Positions 8,327 through 17,194 of a stretch of 44,069 nucleotides of DNA are shown here, piece after piece. This DNA comes from an uncultured Muribaculaceae bacterium (GTDB lineage: Bacteria; Bacteroidota; Bacteroidia; Bacteroidales; Muribaculaceae). Below the pieces are notes generated by a model. That model did not search any database and was not told the origin of the DNA. It saw only the letters and a program-made list of their open reading frames with translations. The first letter of the stretch is position 1. Each line of letters opens with the position of its first letter. The position numbers and the translations under genes were made by a program. The stretch is taken from contig CAJTUG010000011.1 in the NCBI GenBank assembly GCA_910579605.1, forward strand, positions 4,007 to 48,075, given 5' to 3'.

Positions 8327-9439
8327 TTAATTGATGGAAATTTCCTTCACTTCGGTATCGGAAACGATGCCCTCGTAGAGGAATGCGTCGGGATTGTTGA
8401 TTTCTGATGCGTCCTTATCGTAGGCGCGGAATTGTGCACGCAAGCTGTAGTTACGGGCAAAATCCACTTTGTATACAGCGTTAGAGCTGTCGTAAATCCA
8501 TGCCTGGAAGGGGATGTTTTCCAAAAGTTCGCGGAACTTGGGAAGCCATTCAGGACGGACAGTAGAAACGATAGCACCGGAATTGTCGTCGTAGCGGCAG
8601 AATACCCATTCCGAAGAATCGTAAACAGGATAAATCTGGATACCTTCGGGAGCTTGGTAATCTACGGGAACTTCATTGTAGACGGTCTTGCCGGCTTCAT
8701 CGATTGTAATGTAGTAGTAACCTACGATTTTATCGTCGGAAGCTTCGGTGGTGGAGTACCATGCGTCGGATTTAACGGATGTACCGCCATCGTCGCCGCT
8801 AAGGTCAAGTTCTGGAAGACCTACAGCTTTAAACTGATCGTTGGTGAAATCGTAGTTGAGATAAACGGTGCGGAGGGCAGAGTAGTAGCTGTTAGCCGAT
8901 TCACCTGTGAGATAATCGTAAATTTTATCAAGATATTCACGAATGAAACCTTCGGGATAGTAGGTATTGAAACGTTCCCAATCCCATTCTTTAGCGTCTA
9001 CCCAAGAAACCGGGGTGAGAGTACGCGAAACAGGCACTTCGCCGTTTACAATGTATTCGTGACCATTCCAGTATTCTTCATTGTGGGGGAACACTGCCTG
9101 GCTCTGATATGTACGCATGGTATCATTGAGCGAAACGGTCTGTGAATAGTTGAGCGATGTGCCGCCCAATTTTGTTGTAACGGTAGCCACGTCGTCGCGG
9201 ACAATGAGATACCAAACTTCCGATTTAACGGGAATGCGGCCCGGTACACTGTTGTACTTACCTTGGAAAGTGAAAGCTTCGCCGGCTTTGCAGACGGTAG
9301 AACCCACTTCCCAGTAAACGGTGGGCACAGCCTGTCCCACCTGGGCAATATCGGGTATAAGGTCGTGGTTGGCGCAAGAAGAAAGACCGGCAATAAGAGC
9401 GGCGGCTCCAAGCAGACCGAATTTATATTTCATTTTCAT
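8327..9439 (-). CDS. Unrecognised SusC/SusD-operon surface lipoprotein
   Basis: This 370-residue protein has a signal peptide with a lipobox ending at Cys22 (AGLSSC). The mature part has an N-terminal Ig-like region (PTVYWEVGSTVCKAGEAF near 39-57) and no family that I recognise. It occupies the place where SusE/SusF-like or SGBP-type glycan-binding lipoproteins usually lie, third in the operon, between SusD and the PKD lipoprotein, with gaps of 24-36 bases. A ligand-binding role is inferred from position only. Aromatic residues are abundant (WDWERFNTYYPEGF near 190-203), as is common in carbohydrate-binding proteins. Confidence 0.7.
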   Translation of the reverse strand: MKMKYKFGLLGAAALIAGLSSCANHDLIPDIAQVGQAVPTVYWEVGSTVCKAGEAFTFQGKYNSVPGRIPVKSEVWYLIVRDDVATVTTKLGGTSLNYSQTVSLNDTMRTYQSQAVFPHNEEYWNGHEYIVNGEVPVSRTLTPVSWVDAKEWDWERFNTYYPEGFIREYLDKIYDYLTGESANSYYSALRTVYLNYDFTNDQFKAVGLPELDLSGDDGGTSVKSDAWYSTTEASDDKIVGYYYITIDEAGKTVYNEVPVDYQAPEGIQIYPVYDSSEWVFCRYDDNSGAIVSTVRPEWLPKFRELLENIPFQAWIYDSSNAVYKVDFARNYSLRAQFRAYDKDASEINNPDAFLYEGIVSDTEVKEISIN

Positions 9440-9475
9440 ATAAGTTTCTGTTATGCTTTAGTGAAAAGAGATTTC

Positions 9476-11335
9476 TTAATCTTCGGTGAGAGAAGTACGT
9501 TTACCGTAGTCTTCGGCCCAGATCATAGGCTTGCGGAGCCACTGGGGATTCTTGGAAGCACCAAGGCGTTCCAATTCGGCAAGGTTGTATTTTTCTTCCG
9601 ATTCGGGGTCATAGTTGATGCGCTGTACCCAAGTATTTTCCTGTTCCGAAACGCTCAAACCATCAATCCAGTAAGCTGCATAGAGGTTATAGGGGCGGCG
9701 GAGTGTGGGATATACGATTTCCTGAGCATCGCCGATACCGTATCCGTTACGGTTGTTGGAGTAGTGGTAGCGACGCATGTCGGTCCATTGTTCGGGAAGC
9801 ATATACATGGCAATGTATTTCTGGATCATAAGGTCGGAAAGGGTAAATTCCGAAGGATTGAAGAACCAGTGCTTGTTGCCGATTTCAGAAGCGGGTTTGC
9901 AACGGTTTGTCTGTTCGTTGTCGAAGAAAGCCGTCATCTGGCGTTCGAAACGTTCGGCGTTGGTGTCTTTGCCTGTACCCTTCATAGGCTCGTTGCCTGA
10001 ACCGGGATAGAGACCGCCGTGATCTTCAAGATAACGGTCGAGATGACGCTGAACATTGTTTTGGGCAGCTTCTTTAACAAGGCGGCAAGCTTCTGCCTTG
10101 TTTCCCATCCAATACTGAGCCTCAGCTTTGATAAAGTAGAGCTCTTCCATTGTGAAGATGGGGTTGTATGCTCCTGTAGAAGCAGCGTATGCACCGCAGT
10201 ACATGTCGGGATAGTTGGTCTGTTTGAAAGTAGCACCGGCACCGATATTGTTCTCAAGATAGCGGATCATCACTTTCTGCGAGGGGTTAGAAGCCGATGT
10301 AGGACCGTTTTGGGGTTTGAGAAGAAGCATGAGGCGAGGGTCGCTGCCGTAGCCGTTTTCGCGGTCCCAGTAGCCCTGTTTGGTTTCGTTACCCGGATCG
10401 ATAACGCCCATGCAGTCTTGGATAAAGAATTTGGAAGGAACGGCTGTCGTGAGGAGGTTGGCACGCGATTCCCAAGCGTTGATAACCGGTTGTGCGGCAC
10501 TCCAGGGGTTAACACCTTCGCCAACACCGCCTTCTACGTAATAGTAGCGGGGTTCGTTACCAAACCAAGAACCATAGAGGAGGTCGCCGCTGCGCCATGT
10601 ATCGATAGCGTCTTGAGCAGCCTTGTCTATTTTCTGCAAAGTAGCTGTAGAACGGTCGATATTGGGCACGTTACGGAGAAGGATACGAGCCTTGAGGGCT
10701 TGTGTGAGACCTTTCCAACGGTTCAAGTCGCCGCTGTATACACGGTCCATCTTCTGGGTAATGTTCTGGTTTGTCTCTGCGTTCACGATAGCCGGATCGT
10801 TATACATGGCAATGAGGTCGTCGGCTTCCTGAAGCATCCAAGCGTAGATAGAAGCTTGGGTGTCGTAGTGAGGCGAGTTGCTCAAGTAAGCTTCCGAGCG
10901 AGGCATGTCGCCCCAAGCATCTGTGGTGAGCTGGGTTGAGAGGAGCTTGATAGTACGGGCAATGAGCTCATAGTTGGGAGAGTTCAAAGCCTGGGAGTTT
11001 TTGATAAGCTCGTTGGCGTTAACACCGATATCATAGAAATGGCGGCGCCATTGGGGGTGACGGTTCACGCTGAGGAATTCCCAACCGTTCTTATAAGGAT
11101 AAGAACCGGTAGTAGACTTGCTCATAGTGGTGAGACACTGCGAAAGGTACACATAGTATTCGGCGTGGTCGTAGTTGATTTGGCTGGCATAGTAAACAAC
11201 TACGGGAAGACCGAGTTCGGCAGTGTTGGAGTGAGCGGCATCGGGGTTCACGTTGTCAACGAGGGTATCGTTGCAAGAAGCCCCTGCCAATCCTACAAGT
11301 GCCGAAAGCACTAATGCTTTTATCTTGTTGTTCAT
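9476..11335 (-). CDS. SusD/RagB-family outer-membrane lipoprotein
   Basis: The 619-residue product has a lipobox ending at Cys21 (AGASC) and the helical TPR-like layout of SusD proteins. Signature segments are TTDAWGDMPRSEAY near 137-150, a MEELYFIKAEAQYWMGNK repeat in the second half, and a C-terminal region with MRRYHYSN and YPTLRRPYN. SusD lipoproteins cap the SusC barrel and capture ligand, usually oligosaccharide, at the cell surface. The gene follows SusC by 24 bases, the standard arrangement. It is somewhat longer than starch SusD (about 550 residues). The ligand cannot be deduced from the sequence. Confidence 0.93.
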   Translation of the reverse strand: MNNKIKALVLSALVGLAGASCNDTLVDNVNPDAAHSNTAELGLPVVVYYASQINYDHAEYYVYLSQCLTTMSKSTTGSYPYKNGWEFLSVNRHPQWRRHFYDIGVNANELIKNSQALNSPNYELIARTIKLLSTQLTTDAWGDMPRSEAYLSNSPHYDTQASIYAWMLQEADDLIAMYNDPAIVNAETNQNITQKMDRVYSGDLNRWKGLTQALKARILLRNVPNIDRSTATLQKIDKAAQDAIDTWRSGDLLYGSWFGNEPRYYYVEGGVGEGVNPWSAAQPVINAWESRANLLTTAVPSKFFIQDCMGVIDPGNETKQGYWDRENGYGSDPRLMLLLKPQNGPTSASNPSQKVMIRYLENNIGAGATFKQTNYPDMYCGAYAASTGAYNPIFTMEELYFIKAEAQYWMGNKAEACRLVKEAAQNNVQRHLDRYLEDHGGLYPGSGNEPMKGTGKDTNAERFERQMTAFFDNEQTNRCKPASEIGNKHWFFNPSEFTLSDLMIQKYIAMYMLPEQWTDMRRYHYSNNRNGYGIGDAQEIVYPTLRRPYNLYAAYWIDGLSVSEQENTWVQRINYDPESEEKYNLAELERLGASKNPQWLRKPMIWAEDYGKRTSLTED

Positions 11336-11359
11336 ATATGGTATTGTCGTGGAATCGGG

Positions 11360-14300
11360 TTAGAAAGAAACGTTAAGGTTGATGTTATAGCTGCGCATGC
11401 TGGGCACACTGTAGTTATCGATACCCATTGCACCTGTACCACCGGTAGCCGAGGGCATAACCTGAGGATCAGCGCCCGAGTACTTGGTAAGCAGGAAGAG
11501 GTTGCGGCCGGTGAAGGAGAGTTTCAAGCCCTTGACGGGGTTCTTTGAACCCAAACGGCGCATGAGGTTTCCGAAATCGTAAGCTACGGTCACATAGCTC
11601 AAACGGATGTAGGAACCGTCTTCGATAAAGTTAGACGACACTGTGTATACATAGTTGTTCAATGTCGAAGAGTCGAGGATAACAGGGGTGGTGTTGGGGC
11701 TGTATGTTCCGTCGCCGTTGTCTACAACGCCGTTGAACACCACTTTGTGGTTGCGGTATTTAGCAGAACGTGCGTCCATACCGTTGCCGAAGAGACCACG
11801 GCCGGTAACGTTGGCAACATCGCCGCCTACGCGTCCGTCAAACAAGAAACCGAGAGAAAGGTCTTTCCAAGAGAAATTGGAGCCTAAGCCAATGAGGCAG
11901 TCGGGTTCGCGGTTACCGATGAAGGTATCTTTTTTCGGAGAAATGATGGGATAACCTTTTTTGTCGATAAGCACTTCGCCAGAGGGAGAACGCATGTAGT
12001 CTTTACCTGAAAGAGAGGTAGTAGCCTGGCCGAGGTAAGCCGACGGGAAGATATCGCCATACTGGCCGTTGGTGATTTCGCTCACGTCTTCGGGCAAAGA
12101 TTTGAGTTTACCACGGTTCAAAGAGAAGTTCACGATAGCATCCCACTGGAAATCTTTGGTCTGGAGAATCTGCTGGTTGAAAGTAGCTTCAATACCTTGG
12201 TTCTCGATAGTACCTTCGTTTCGTGTCTGGAGGATAGTACCCGACGAGGGAGATACGCGAACGGTTACGATCTGGTTGTCTACAGTAGTGTTGTAGTATG
12301 CCAAATCCAAACGTGTGCGGTTGTTGAAGAAACGCAAGTCAAGACCTACTTCCCAAGAACCTGTCATTTCCGGTTCAAGAAGGATAGCTTTGGAGAGGGT
12401 GGGGTTAACGCCGAAACCGCCGTCGGGGAAGTTTGTCCACTGCTTGTAGTTGTCGGAGAACACACATGCGGGAGCGTCCTTACCTACCTTTGCCCAGTTA
12501 CCGCGGATCTTACCATAGTTGAACACCTGGCTGCGGATTCCGAACAATTCGGTGAAGATGATACCACCGGTTACAGAAGGATAGAAATAGCTTGTCTTTT
12601 CGCTCTGCAAGAGAGTAGACGAACCGTCTAAACGAGCGGTTGCCGACAATTGGATAATCTTGTTGTAGTCAAAGCGGATTTCACCGAAATAGCCGTATTT
12701 GTTTTTGCTGGAGTGGTTCAAGGTGAGCTGGTAGTCGCCTGTACCTACACCGAAATACTGCTTGTCCAAGTTATTGAACGAATAGAAATCGCCGTCCAAG
12801 ATAAAGTGCTTGCCACCGAAATTGCCGCTGAGGCCTTTGGTTTCTGTATATTCTGCACCTGCAAAGAAATTCAAATTGAAATTATCGTTGATTTCCCAGT
12901 AGTAGTTACCGAGAGCCTGGGCGGTGAAACGTTCGCCACGCGAAGGGGTATATACATATGTACCCATGCGTTCGTGGTACGATTCTTTGAAATCGGAGGT
13001 TTCGGGATCTTCGATAAAGTCGGCAGCGGTGAAGCGAGGACGTGTCCACGATTCGTAGCTGGAGTTGCTCTTGTCGTAGTTGAGTTTACCGGTGAAAGTA
13101 AGATTGCGGATAGGAGTATACTGGATGCTACCGTTCACAATCACACGGGTGCTTTCGCTTGTAGAGCTATCCATGTAGCGGCTGTAGTAGGGCGACAATG
13201 TTGCGCCTACACGCTGCTGGTCTGTGAGGATATCCCAATCGTCGTAGCGGTTGGACCAGTTGGGCATACCGTTGGGCAAAGCGTAGTCGGCCATATCTTT
13301 GTTGATAGCCCAACCGTAGATTGTGCTCATCGAGTTGCCGAAACCACGGCTCTTGTTGTTGATAAAGTTTGTAGAAAGCATAATCTTAACCTGCTTGGAA
13401 GGATTGTATTCACCTTTCACAAACACGTTGATTTTCTTCTTGTAGTCTTCGGGAACAACACCTTTGTTGTCCATGTAGCCAACAGAAGCATACGACGAGA
13501 ATTTATCGTTACCGCCCGAAAGGGAGAGGTCGTATTTCTGCATGAAGCCTGTGCCGAGGAAATTGCCGAGGTTATCGTAGAAAGGATCGTCTTCCTGCGC
13601 ACGGGGACCCCAACCGCCGGTAGAGTTCACGTTGGTGAAACCGCTGGCACCGGGAAGGTAGGTAGTCTGCAATTTGGGGGTGCGGAGAACATTGGAGAAT
13701 TCCCATCCGCCGTTTACTGTCACGTTCACTTTGCCGTCGGCACCGCTGCGTGTAGTAATAAGGATAACACCGTTGGCACCTTCCTGACCGTAAAGAGCAG
13801 ATGCGGCAGCGCCTTTAAGCACCGACATGCTCTCGATATCGGCAGGGTTAAGGTCGGCCATCGACGAAGCACCGCCTCGGATAGGCATACCGTCTACAAC
13901 GAAGAGAGGCTCGTTGCTCTGGCTGGGGTTCACCGACGAAATGGCACGCACGATAATCTGCGATGCCGAGTTGGGAGAACCACCGGCGGTAGATACCTGC
14001 ACACCGGCAACCTTACCTTGCAAAGAGTTAACGAAGTTGGCGCTCTGTCCGGCCTGGACTGCATCGCTCTTCAACTCCTGCACAGAGAAATTAAGTTTTG
14101 ATTTTTCTTGGCTCTGGCCCATAGCCGTTACCACTACTTCCGAAAGAACTTCGGAGTTTTCTTCTAATTGGACGTTAATGGTGCTGCGACCATCGATTTT
14201 AACTTCCTTAGTCTGCATTCCCACGAACGAGAACTGGAGGAAATTTTTGCCGTCCGGGACATTGATGGAGTAGTTTCCGTCGATGTCGGTGACTGCGCCC

Positions 14301-14440
14301 CCGGGGACACCTTTCACAACAACCGACGCACCGGTGACAGGTTCACCGTCGGAGGCTTGGGTAACAACACCGGTTACCGTCCGGGCATAGCCCAGAAGAG
14401 CCATCAACGAAAACAACAGTAGAAATAGCTGTTTCTTCAT
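11360..14440 (-). CDS. SusC/RagA-family TonB-linked outer-membrane transporter
   Basis: This 1026-residue protein begins with a signal peptide (MKKQLFLLLFSLMALLGYA). A carboxypeptidase-D-like regulatory domain follows at about 20-100 (VTGVVTQASDGEPVTGASV, then GGAVTDIDGNYSINVP). Next are EVVVTAMGQ and the TonB plug (ADLNPADIESMSVLKGAAA and LYGQEGANGVILITT, near 190-230). The rest is a 22-strand-type barrel ending in MRSYNINLNVSF. It imports a SusD-bound ligand using TonB energy. It is the first gene of a co-directional set with SusD and two more lipoproteins, all separated by less than 40 bases. The upstream gap contains an exact -7 element. No anti-sigma/ECF pair or hybrid two-component regulator is present within the window. 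Confidence 0.95.
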   Translation of the reverse strand: MKKQLFLLLFSLMALLGYARTVTGVVTQASDGEPVTGASVVVKGVPGGAVTDIDGNYSINVPDGKNFLQFSFVGMQTKEVKIDGRSTINVQLEENSEVLSEVVVTAMGQSQEKSKLNFSVQELKSDAVQAGQSANFVNSLQGKVAGVQVSTAGGSPNSASQIIVRAISSVNPSQSNEPLFVVDGMPIRGGASSMADLNPADIESMSVLKGAAASALYGQEGANGVILITTRSGADGKVNVTVNGGWEFSNVLRTPKLQTTYLPGASGFTNVNSTGGWGPRAQEDDPFYDNLGNFLGTGFMQKYDLSLSGGNDKFSSYASVGYMDNKGVVPEDYKKKINVFVKGEYNPSKQVKIMLSTNFINNKSRGFGNSMSTIYGWAINKDMADYALPNGMPNWSNRYDDWDILTDQQRVGATLSPYYSRYMDSSTSESTRVIVNGSIQYTPIRNLTFTGKLNYDKSNSSYESWTRPRFTAADFIEDPETSDFKESYHERMGTYVYTPSRGERFTAQALGNYYWEINDNFNLNFFAGAEYTETKGLSGNFGGKHFILDGDFYSFNNLDKQYFGVGTGDYQLTLNHSSKNKYGYFGEIRFDYNKIIQLSATARLDGSSTLLQSEKTSYFYPSVTGGIIFTELFGIRSQVFNYGKIRGNWAKVGKDAPACVFSDNYKQWTNFPDGGFGVNPTLSKAILLEPEMTGSWEVGLDLRFFNNRTRLDLAYYNTTVDNQIVTVRVSPSSGTILQTRNEGTIENQGIEATFNQQILQTKDFQWDAIVNFSLNRGKLKSLPEDVSEITNGQYGDIFPSAYLGQATTSLSGKDYMRSPSGEVLIDKKGYPIISPKKDTFIGNREPDCLIGLGSNFSWKDLSLGFLFDGRVGGDVANVTGRGLFGNGMDARSAKYRNHKVVFNGVVDNGDGTYSPNTTPVILDSSTLNNYVYTVSSNFIEDGSYIRLSYVTVAYDFGNLMRRLGSKNPVKGLKLSFTGRNLFLLTKYSGADPQVMPSATGGTGAMGIDNYSVPSMRSYNINLNVSF

Positions 14441-14555
14441 AATTACTTCATGGTTTATTATCGAGGTTAATTATTTTAATGAATTAATAATGATTGCATA
14501 TATTATTTTTCTGCCCCGGCCAAGCTCGCCTGAGCATTTTCCACACTATCTTGTA

Positions 14556-14563
14556 CAAAGCTA
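14556..14563 (-). promoter_or_regulatory. Probable -7 element of the SusC operon
   Basis: The minus strand reads TAGCTTTG, an exact TAnnTTTG match. The -33 position is weak (no TTTG at 19-21 bp), as expected if an activator is needed. The leader would be about 110 bases. Confidence 0.45.
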
Positions 14564-14701
14564 CTACAAATTTTTGACTAAAACCACAACTTTCTCGCAA
14601 ATTTAACAAAAATTACACATCAAGCACTAAAATTAACCTAACAGGGCAAAAGCCTTGCACCGCAACACACATCATCTAACAAAAGCGACATAGCCTGCCC
14701 G

Positions 14702-15376
14702 TCAATCCAAAAGATCGGGCCTAAGGCGGCGCGTACGCTCCATTGCCTGCTCGTGGCGCCACTCGTCTATCTTGGCCTGGTGGCCGGAAAGGAGGATAGA
14801 AGGCACCTCCCAACCGTTGTAATTGGCCGGGCGAGTATAGATGGGCGGCTCAAGCAGATTGTCTTGGAAAGAATCTGTCAACGCGCTCTGCTCGTCGCCT
14901 ATAGCCCCGGGAATAAGGCGCACAATAGCATCGGTAATTATCAATGCCGGCATCTCGCCGCCGGTGAGAACATAGTCGCCAACGCTGATTTCTTTGGTTA
15001 TAAGATGTTCACGTATGCGGTAGTCTATGCCCTTATAATGGCCACAGAGGATTATGATATTATTGAGCAAGGACATGCTGTTGGCCATCTTCTGGTTGAA
15101 CACCTCGCCGTCGGGTGCCGTGAAAATCACCTCGTCGTAGTTCCGCTGCTCCTTCAAAGCCGATATGCAACGGTCTACAGGCCCAACCTGCATAACCATG
15201 CCGGCATCGCCGCCAAAAGGGTAATCGTCTACCTTGCGGTAGCGCCCTGTGGCATAATCGCGCAGATTATGCACCGCTATCTGGCACAGGCCTTTGTCTT
15301 GAGCTCGTTTGAGAATACTGCAATTCAGAGGCGATTCAAGCATTTCGGGCAATACGGTAATAATATCTATTCGCAT
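14702..15376 (-). CDS. trmD: tRNA (guanine37-N1)-methyltransferase TrmD
   Basis: The 224-residue product matches TrmD throughout. It begins MRIDIITVLPEML, has DDYPFGGDAGM at 50-60, the SAM-binding knot CGHYKGIDYRI at 111-121 and SVGDYVLTGGE at 131-141, and the C-terminal LLSGHQAKIDEWR segment. TrmD methylates N1 of G37 next to the anticodon, which prevents +1 frameshifting. The length is typical. It is not in the rpsP-rimM-trmD-rplS operon known from other phyla. It has its own perfect promoter and stands alone between the small membrane protein and the SusC operon. Confidence 0.97.
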   Translation of the reverse strand: MRIDIITVLPEMLESPLNCSILKRAQDKGLCQIAVHNLRDYATGRYRKVDDYPFGGDAGMVMQVGPVDRCISALKEQRNYDEVIFTAPDGEVFNQKMANSMSLLNNIIILCGHYKGIDYRIREHLITKEISVGDYVLTGGEMPALIITDAIVRLIPGAIGDEQSALTDSFQDNLLEPPIYTRPANYNGWEVPSILLSGHQAKIDEWRHEQAMERTRRLRPDLLD

Positions 15377-15398
15377 GGCAATTTTTTCTTTCTAAATG

Positions 15399-15430
15399 CA
15401 AAGATAGCACATTTTACGCCTCTGTCCAAA
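15399..15430 (-). promoter_or_regulatory. trmD -33/-7 promoter
   Basis: The minus strand has TTTG (15430-15427), a 20-bp spacer and TATCTTTG (15406-15399), an exact consensus match. The leader is about 18 bases. The -33 box abuts the T tract of the upstream gene's terminator. Confidence 0.8.
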
Positions 15431-15468
15431 ATAAAAAAAGCCGCAAGGGCTTTCAAGCGGCCTGCGGC
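15431..15468 (-). terminator. Terminator after the small membrane-protein gene
   Basis: GCCGCA (15440-15445) pairs with TGCGGC (15463-15468). On the minus strand the stem is followed by CTTTTTTTATTTT. It ends directly at the trmD -33 box. Confidence 0.7.
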
Positions 15469-15490
15469 ATTGCTGTTACGGTTGCTTATA

Positions 15491-15784
15491 TCAGCCCAAA
15501 CCTATCTTTATAACTATAAGATAGGCCGATACGACCACTATGAGAACCATGGCGGCAATAATCGAAGTTATGGCCAGGTTTTTAATGGCTGTCGACGACT
15601 TGGCGCAGCCAACGAAGCCCAATGCCACCGCTACGGCCGCCACTCCAAGTGCCACATAGCCGTTGAGCCACATCAATATGGCCCACGAAAGCATCATAAA
15701 CAATAACGATGTCCACGCAGCCCAGTTTCGCGAGGCAGCGCTGCTCTTTTCTTCGGTTTGGGGTGTATGTATTGTGTCGCTCAT
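15491..15784 (-). CDS. Small integral membrane protein, unknown function
   Basis: The 97-residue product has a polar N-terminus of about 20 residues followed by three hydrophobic segments at roughly 21-41, 43-61 and 70-95, consistent with three transmembrane helices. The last segment is rich in Ile and Val. No family is recognised with confidence. The gene has a consensus -7 element upstream and a terminator just past its stop, so it is a one-gene unit. Those signals, more than the sequence itself, support it as a real gene. Confidence 0.7.
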   Translation of the reverse strand: MSDTIHTPQTEEKSSAASRNWAAWTSLLFMMLSWAILMWLNGYVALGVAAVAVALGFVGCAKSSTAIKNLAITSIIAAMVLIVVVSAYLIVIKIGLG

Positions 15785-15822
15785 TAGAATTGTCCTATTG
15801 TGTTATCCTTAATTTCACTTTG

Positions 15823-15830
15823 CAAATATA
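15823..15830 (-). promoter_or_regulatory. -7 element of the small membrane-protein gene
   Basis: The minus strand reads TATATTTG, an exact TAnnTTTG match, about 40 bases before the ATG. The -33 region has only a TTTA at a 22-bp spacing. Confidence 0.5.
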
Positions 15831-15940
15831 CGCAAAATTTCGCACACTTGTATAAATAAGACAACGAATGTGAAAAAAAGTTTAACAACACGGCATTTTT
15901 TACCCGTTTTTTCCCTTTTCGACACAAAAGCAGAAATAAA

Positions 15941-15985
15941 AAAACCGGAAGCCATAGCAAAATTGCTATACCGGCTTCCGGTTTT
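15941..15985. terminator. Long hairpin terminator after the 16013 gene
   Basis: The arms 15941-15953 and 15973-15985 form a perfect 13-bp stem, with a second perfect 7-bp inner stem (15954-15960 with 15963-15969). A and T runs flank both sides, so it can act in both directions. Its natural client is the minus-strand gene that stops at 16013. Confidence 0.85.
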
Positions 15986-16012
15986 CAACTTTATTTTCAT
16001 GAAATAAACGCT

Positions 16013-16999
16013 CTATCTCACATAGACCTTGCGTGTCTGCCCACCCTTGCGTTCAATATATACACCGGGCTGCGACGGATTCTCTACGCGAATACCTTGG
16101 AGGTTGAAATACTCGGCTTCGGCTTCGCTGTCTACAGACACCTCCTCTACGCCAACAGATTCATTCCAAATCTTGACGCCGCCAACGCCCTCGTATACAA
16201 CGTTGTTATCCTTGTCTGTCACATAGCGGAGGTAAGGCACATGAGGTGCTCCCATGCAAGAGCACTCAGCATACGACGGATTGCAGAACAATACATTGTC
16301 CCACCCTATACCCTCTATAAAATTATTTTTTTGAAAAGAGGCCATCCCGGGAATGGGATTTTCAATATCGCAGTACTTAGGATCTACGATAGTTTTGAAA
16401 ACTTTTCGGGTAACGCCCGAGTTTTCAATTTCATCTACTCCGTCAATTATCATAACAAGGTATTCATTCTCAGTATCGCCAATATAGTAGGTGTCGCCTG
16501 TTTCGCCCGGTTGCCCGCGATGTTCTTCTATCACAATGTCTTCATCGCGATCCTGTAGCGGCGAATGGTATTCATCTGCAAACGAGCGGTAATCATTCCA
16601 CAAAGTGTGATCCATAGGATAATAATCGTATGTTTTAGAGGGATTCAGCCTTGTATAGATAGTTCCGTTATCGTCTTCGCGGATATGGCCGATAAAGCCT
16701 TCTTCAAAAGTGCGCGACCAACCGTCATTATCATTATAATCATCACGTTGGCAATAGCTTAACCTATACCATACAGTCCCGTCAATTTCCTCGGCCTCGC
16801 CAATGCGTATACCGCATTCACCGCGAGAGTTATATACAATCCAACCATTGGTATACCACCAAGTCTTACCTTCTTCCACCAAAGGCAAATATTTGCGAAC
16901 CGTACGTTGAGGAGCTTGTTCTGCTCCGGCGTCGGAAGCTGCAAGCAAAGACGGAGCTGCAAGCAATAAAACAGAGAAAACGAGTAACAATTTGCCCAT
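16013..16999 (-). CDS. Secreted protein with T9SS-like C-terminal tail, unknown function
   Basis: This 328-residue protein has a signal peptide (MGKLLLVFSVLLLAAPSLLA). The middle part is acidic and aromatic, with repeats of short strands such as LVEEGKTWWYTNGW near 40-53. I do not recognise its family. The last 45 or so residues (GVEEVSVDSEAEAEYFNLQG, then a GVYI strand and TRKVYVR) resemble the tail of the neighbouring amidase and look like a T9SS-type or related sorting tail. The gene has a perfect promoter and its own terminator, so it is an independent unit. Four cysteines lie close together near 235-255 (CNPSYAECSCMG). Confidence 0.75.
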   Translation of the reverse strand: MGKLLLVFSVLLLAAPSLLAASDAGAEQAPQRTVRKYLPLVEEGKTWWYTNGWIVYNSRGECGIRIGEAEEIDGTVWYRLSYCQRDDYNDNDGWSRTFEEGFIGHIREDDNGTIYTRLNPSKTYDYYPMDHTLWNDYRSFADEYHSPLQDRDEDIVIEEHRGQPGETGDTYYIGDTENEYLVMIIDGVDEIENSGVTRKVFKTIVDPKYCDIENPIPGMASFQKNNFIEGIGWDNVLFCNPSYAECSCMGAPHVPYLRYVTDKDNNVVYEGVGGVKIWNESVGVEEVSVDSEAEAEYFNLQGIRVENPSQPGVYIERKGGQTRKVYVR

Positions 17000-17025
17000 A
17001 AGCTTGATTTTTAAAGGTTTCGCCG

Positions 17026-17057
17026 CAAATATAATTAAATTTTAATATAATTTCAAA
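17026..17057 (-). promoter_or_regulatory. -33/-7 promoter of the 16013-16999 gene
   Basis: The minus strand has TTTG (17057-17054), a 20-bp spacer and TATATTTG (17033-17026). The leader is about 20 bases. Confidence 0.8.
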
Positions 17058-17140
17058 AAAATAATTATTTATTAACGTTATTTAATAGTTGGTCTATTTA
17101 ATCCTGTATATGAGCGATTTATCATAGGCATATTTATATG

Positions 17141-17175
17141 AAAAGAGCTGCACTCGGTTTGAGTGCAGCTCTTTT
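17141..17175. terminator. Perfect 15-bp hairpin terminator after the amidase gene
   Basis: The arms 17141-17155 and 17161-17175 are exactly complementary around a 5-base loop, with T runs on either strand. It closes the amidase transcript coming from the right. Confidence 0.9.
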
Positions 17176-17194
17176 GTATAGGAGATGTTAATGT

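Noticed and set aside
12650..14101. Plus-strand 483-codon open frame opposite SusC
   Set aside because: The minus strand encodes a clear SusC protein; the long antisense frame follows from its codon usage.
15815..16000. Minus-strand 61-codon frame
   Set aside because: Its start region is the long 13+7 bp terminator hairpin and its end overlaps a -7 element.
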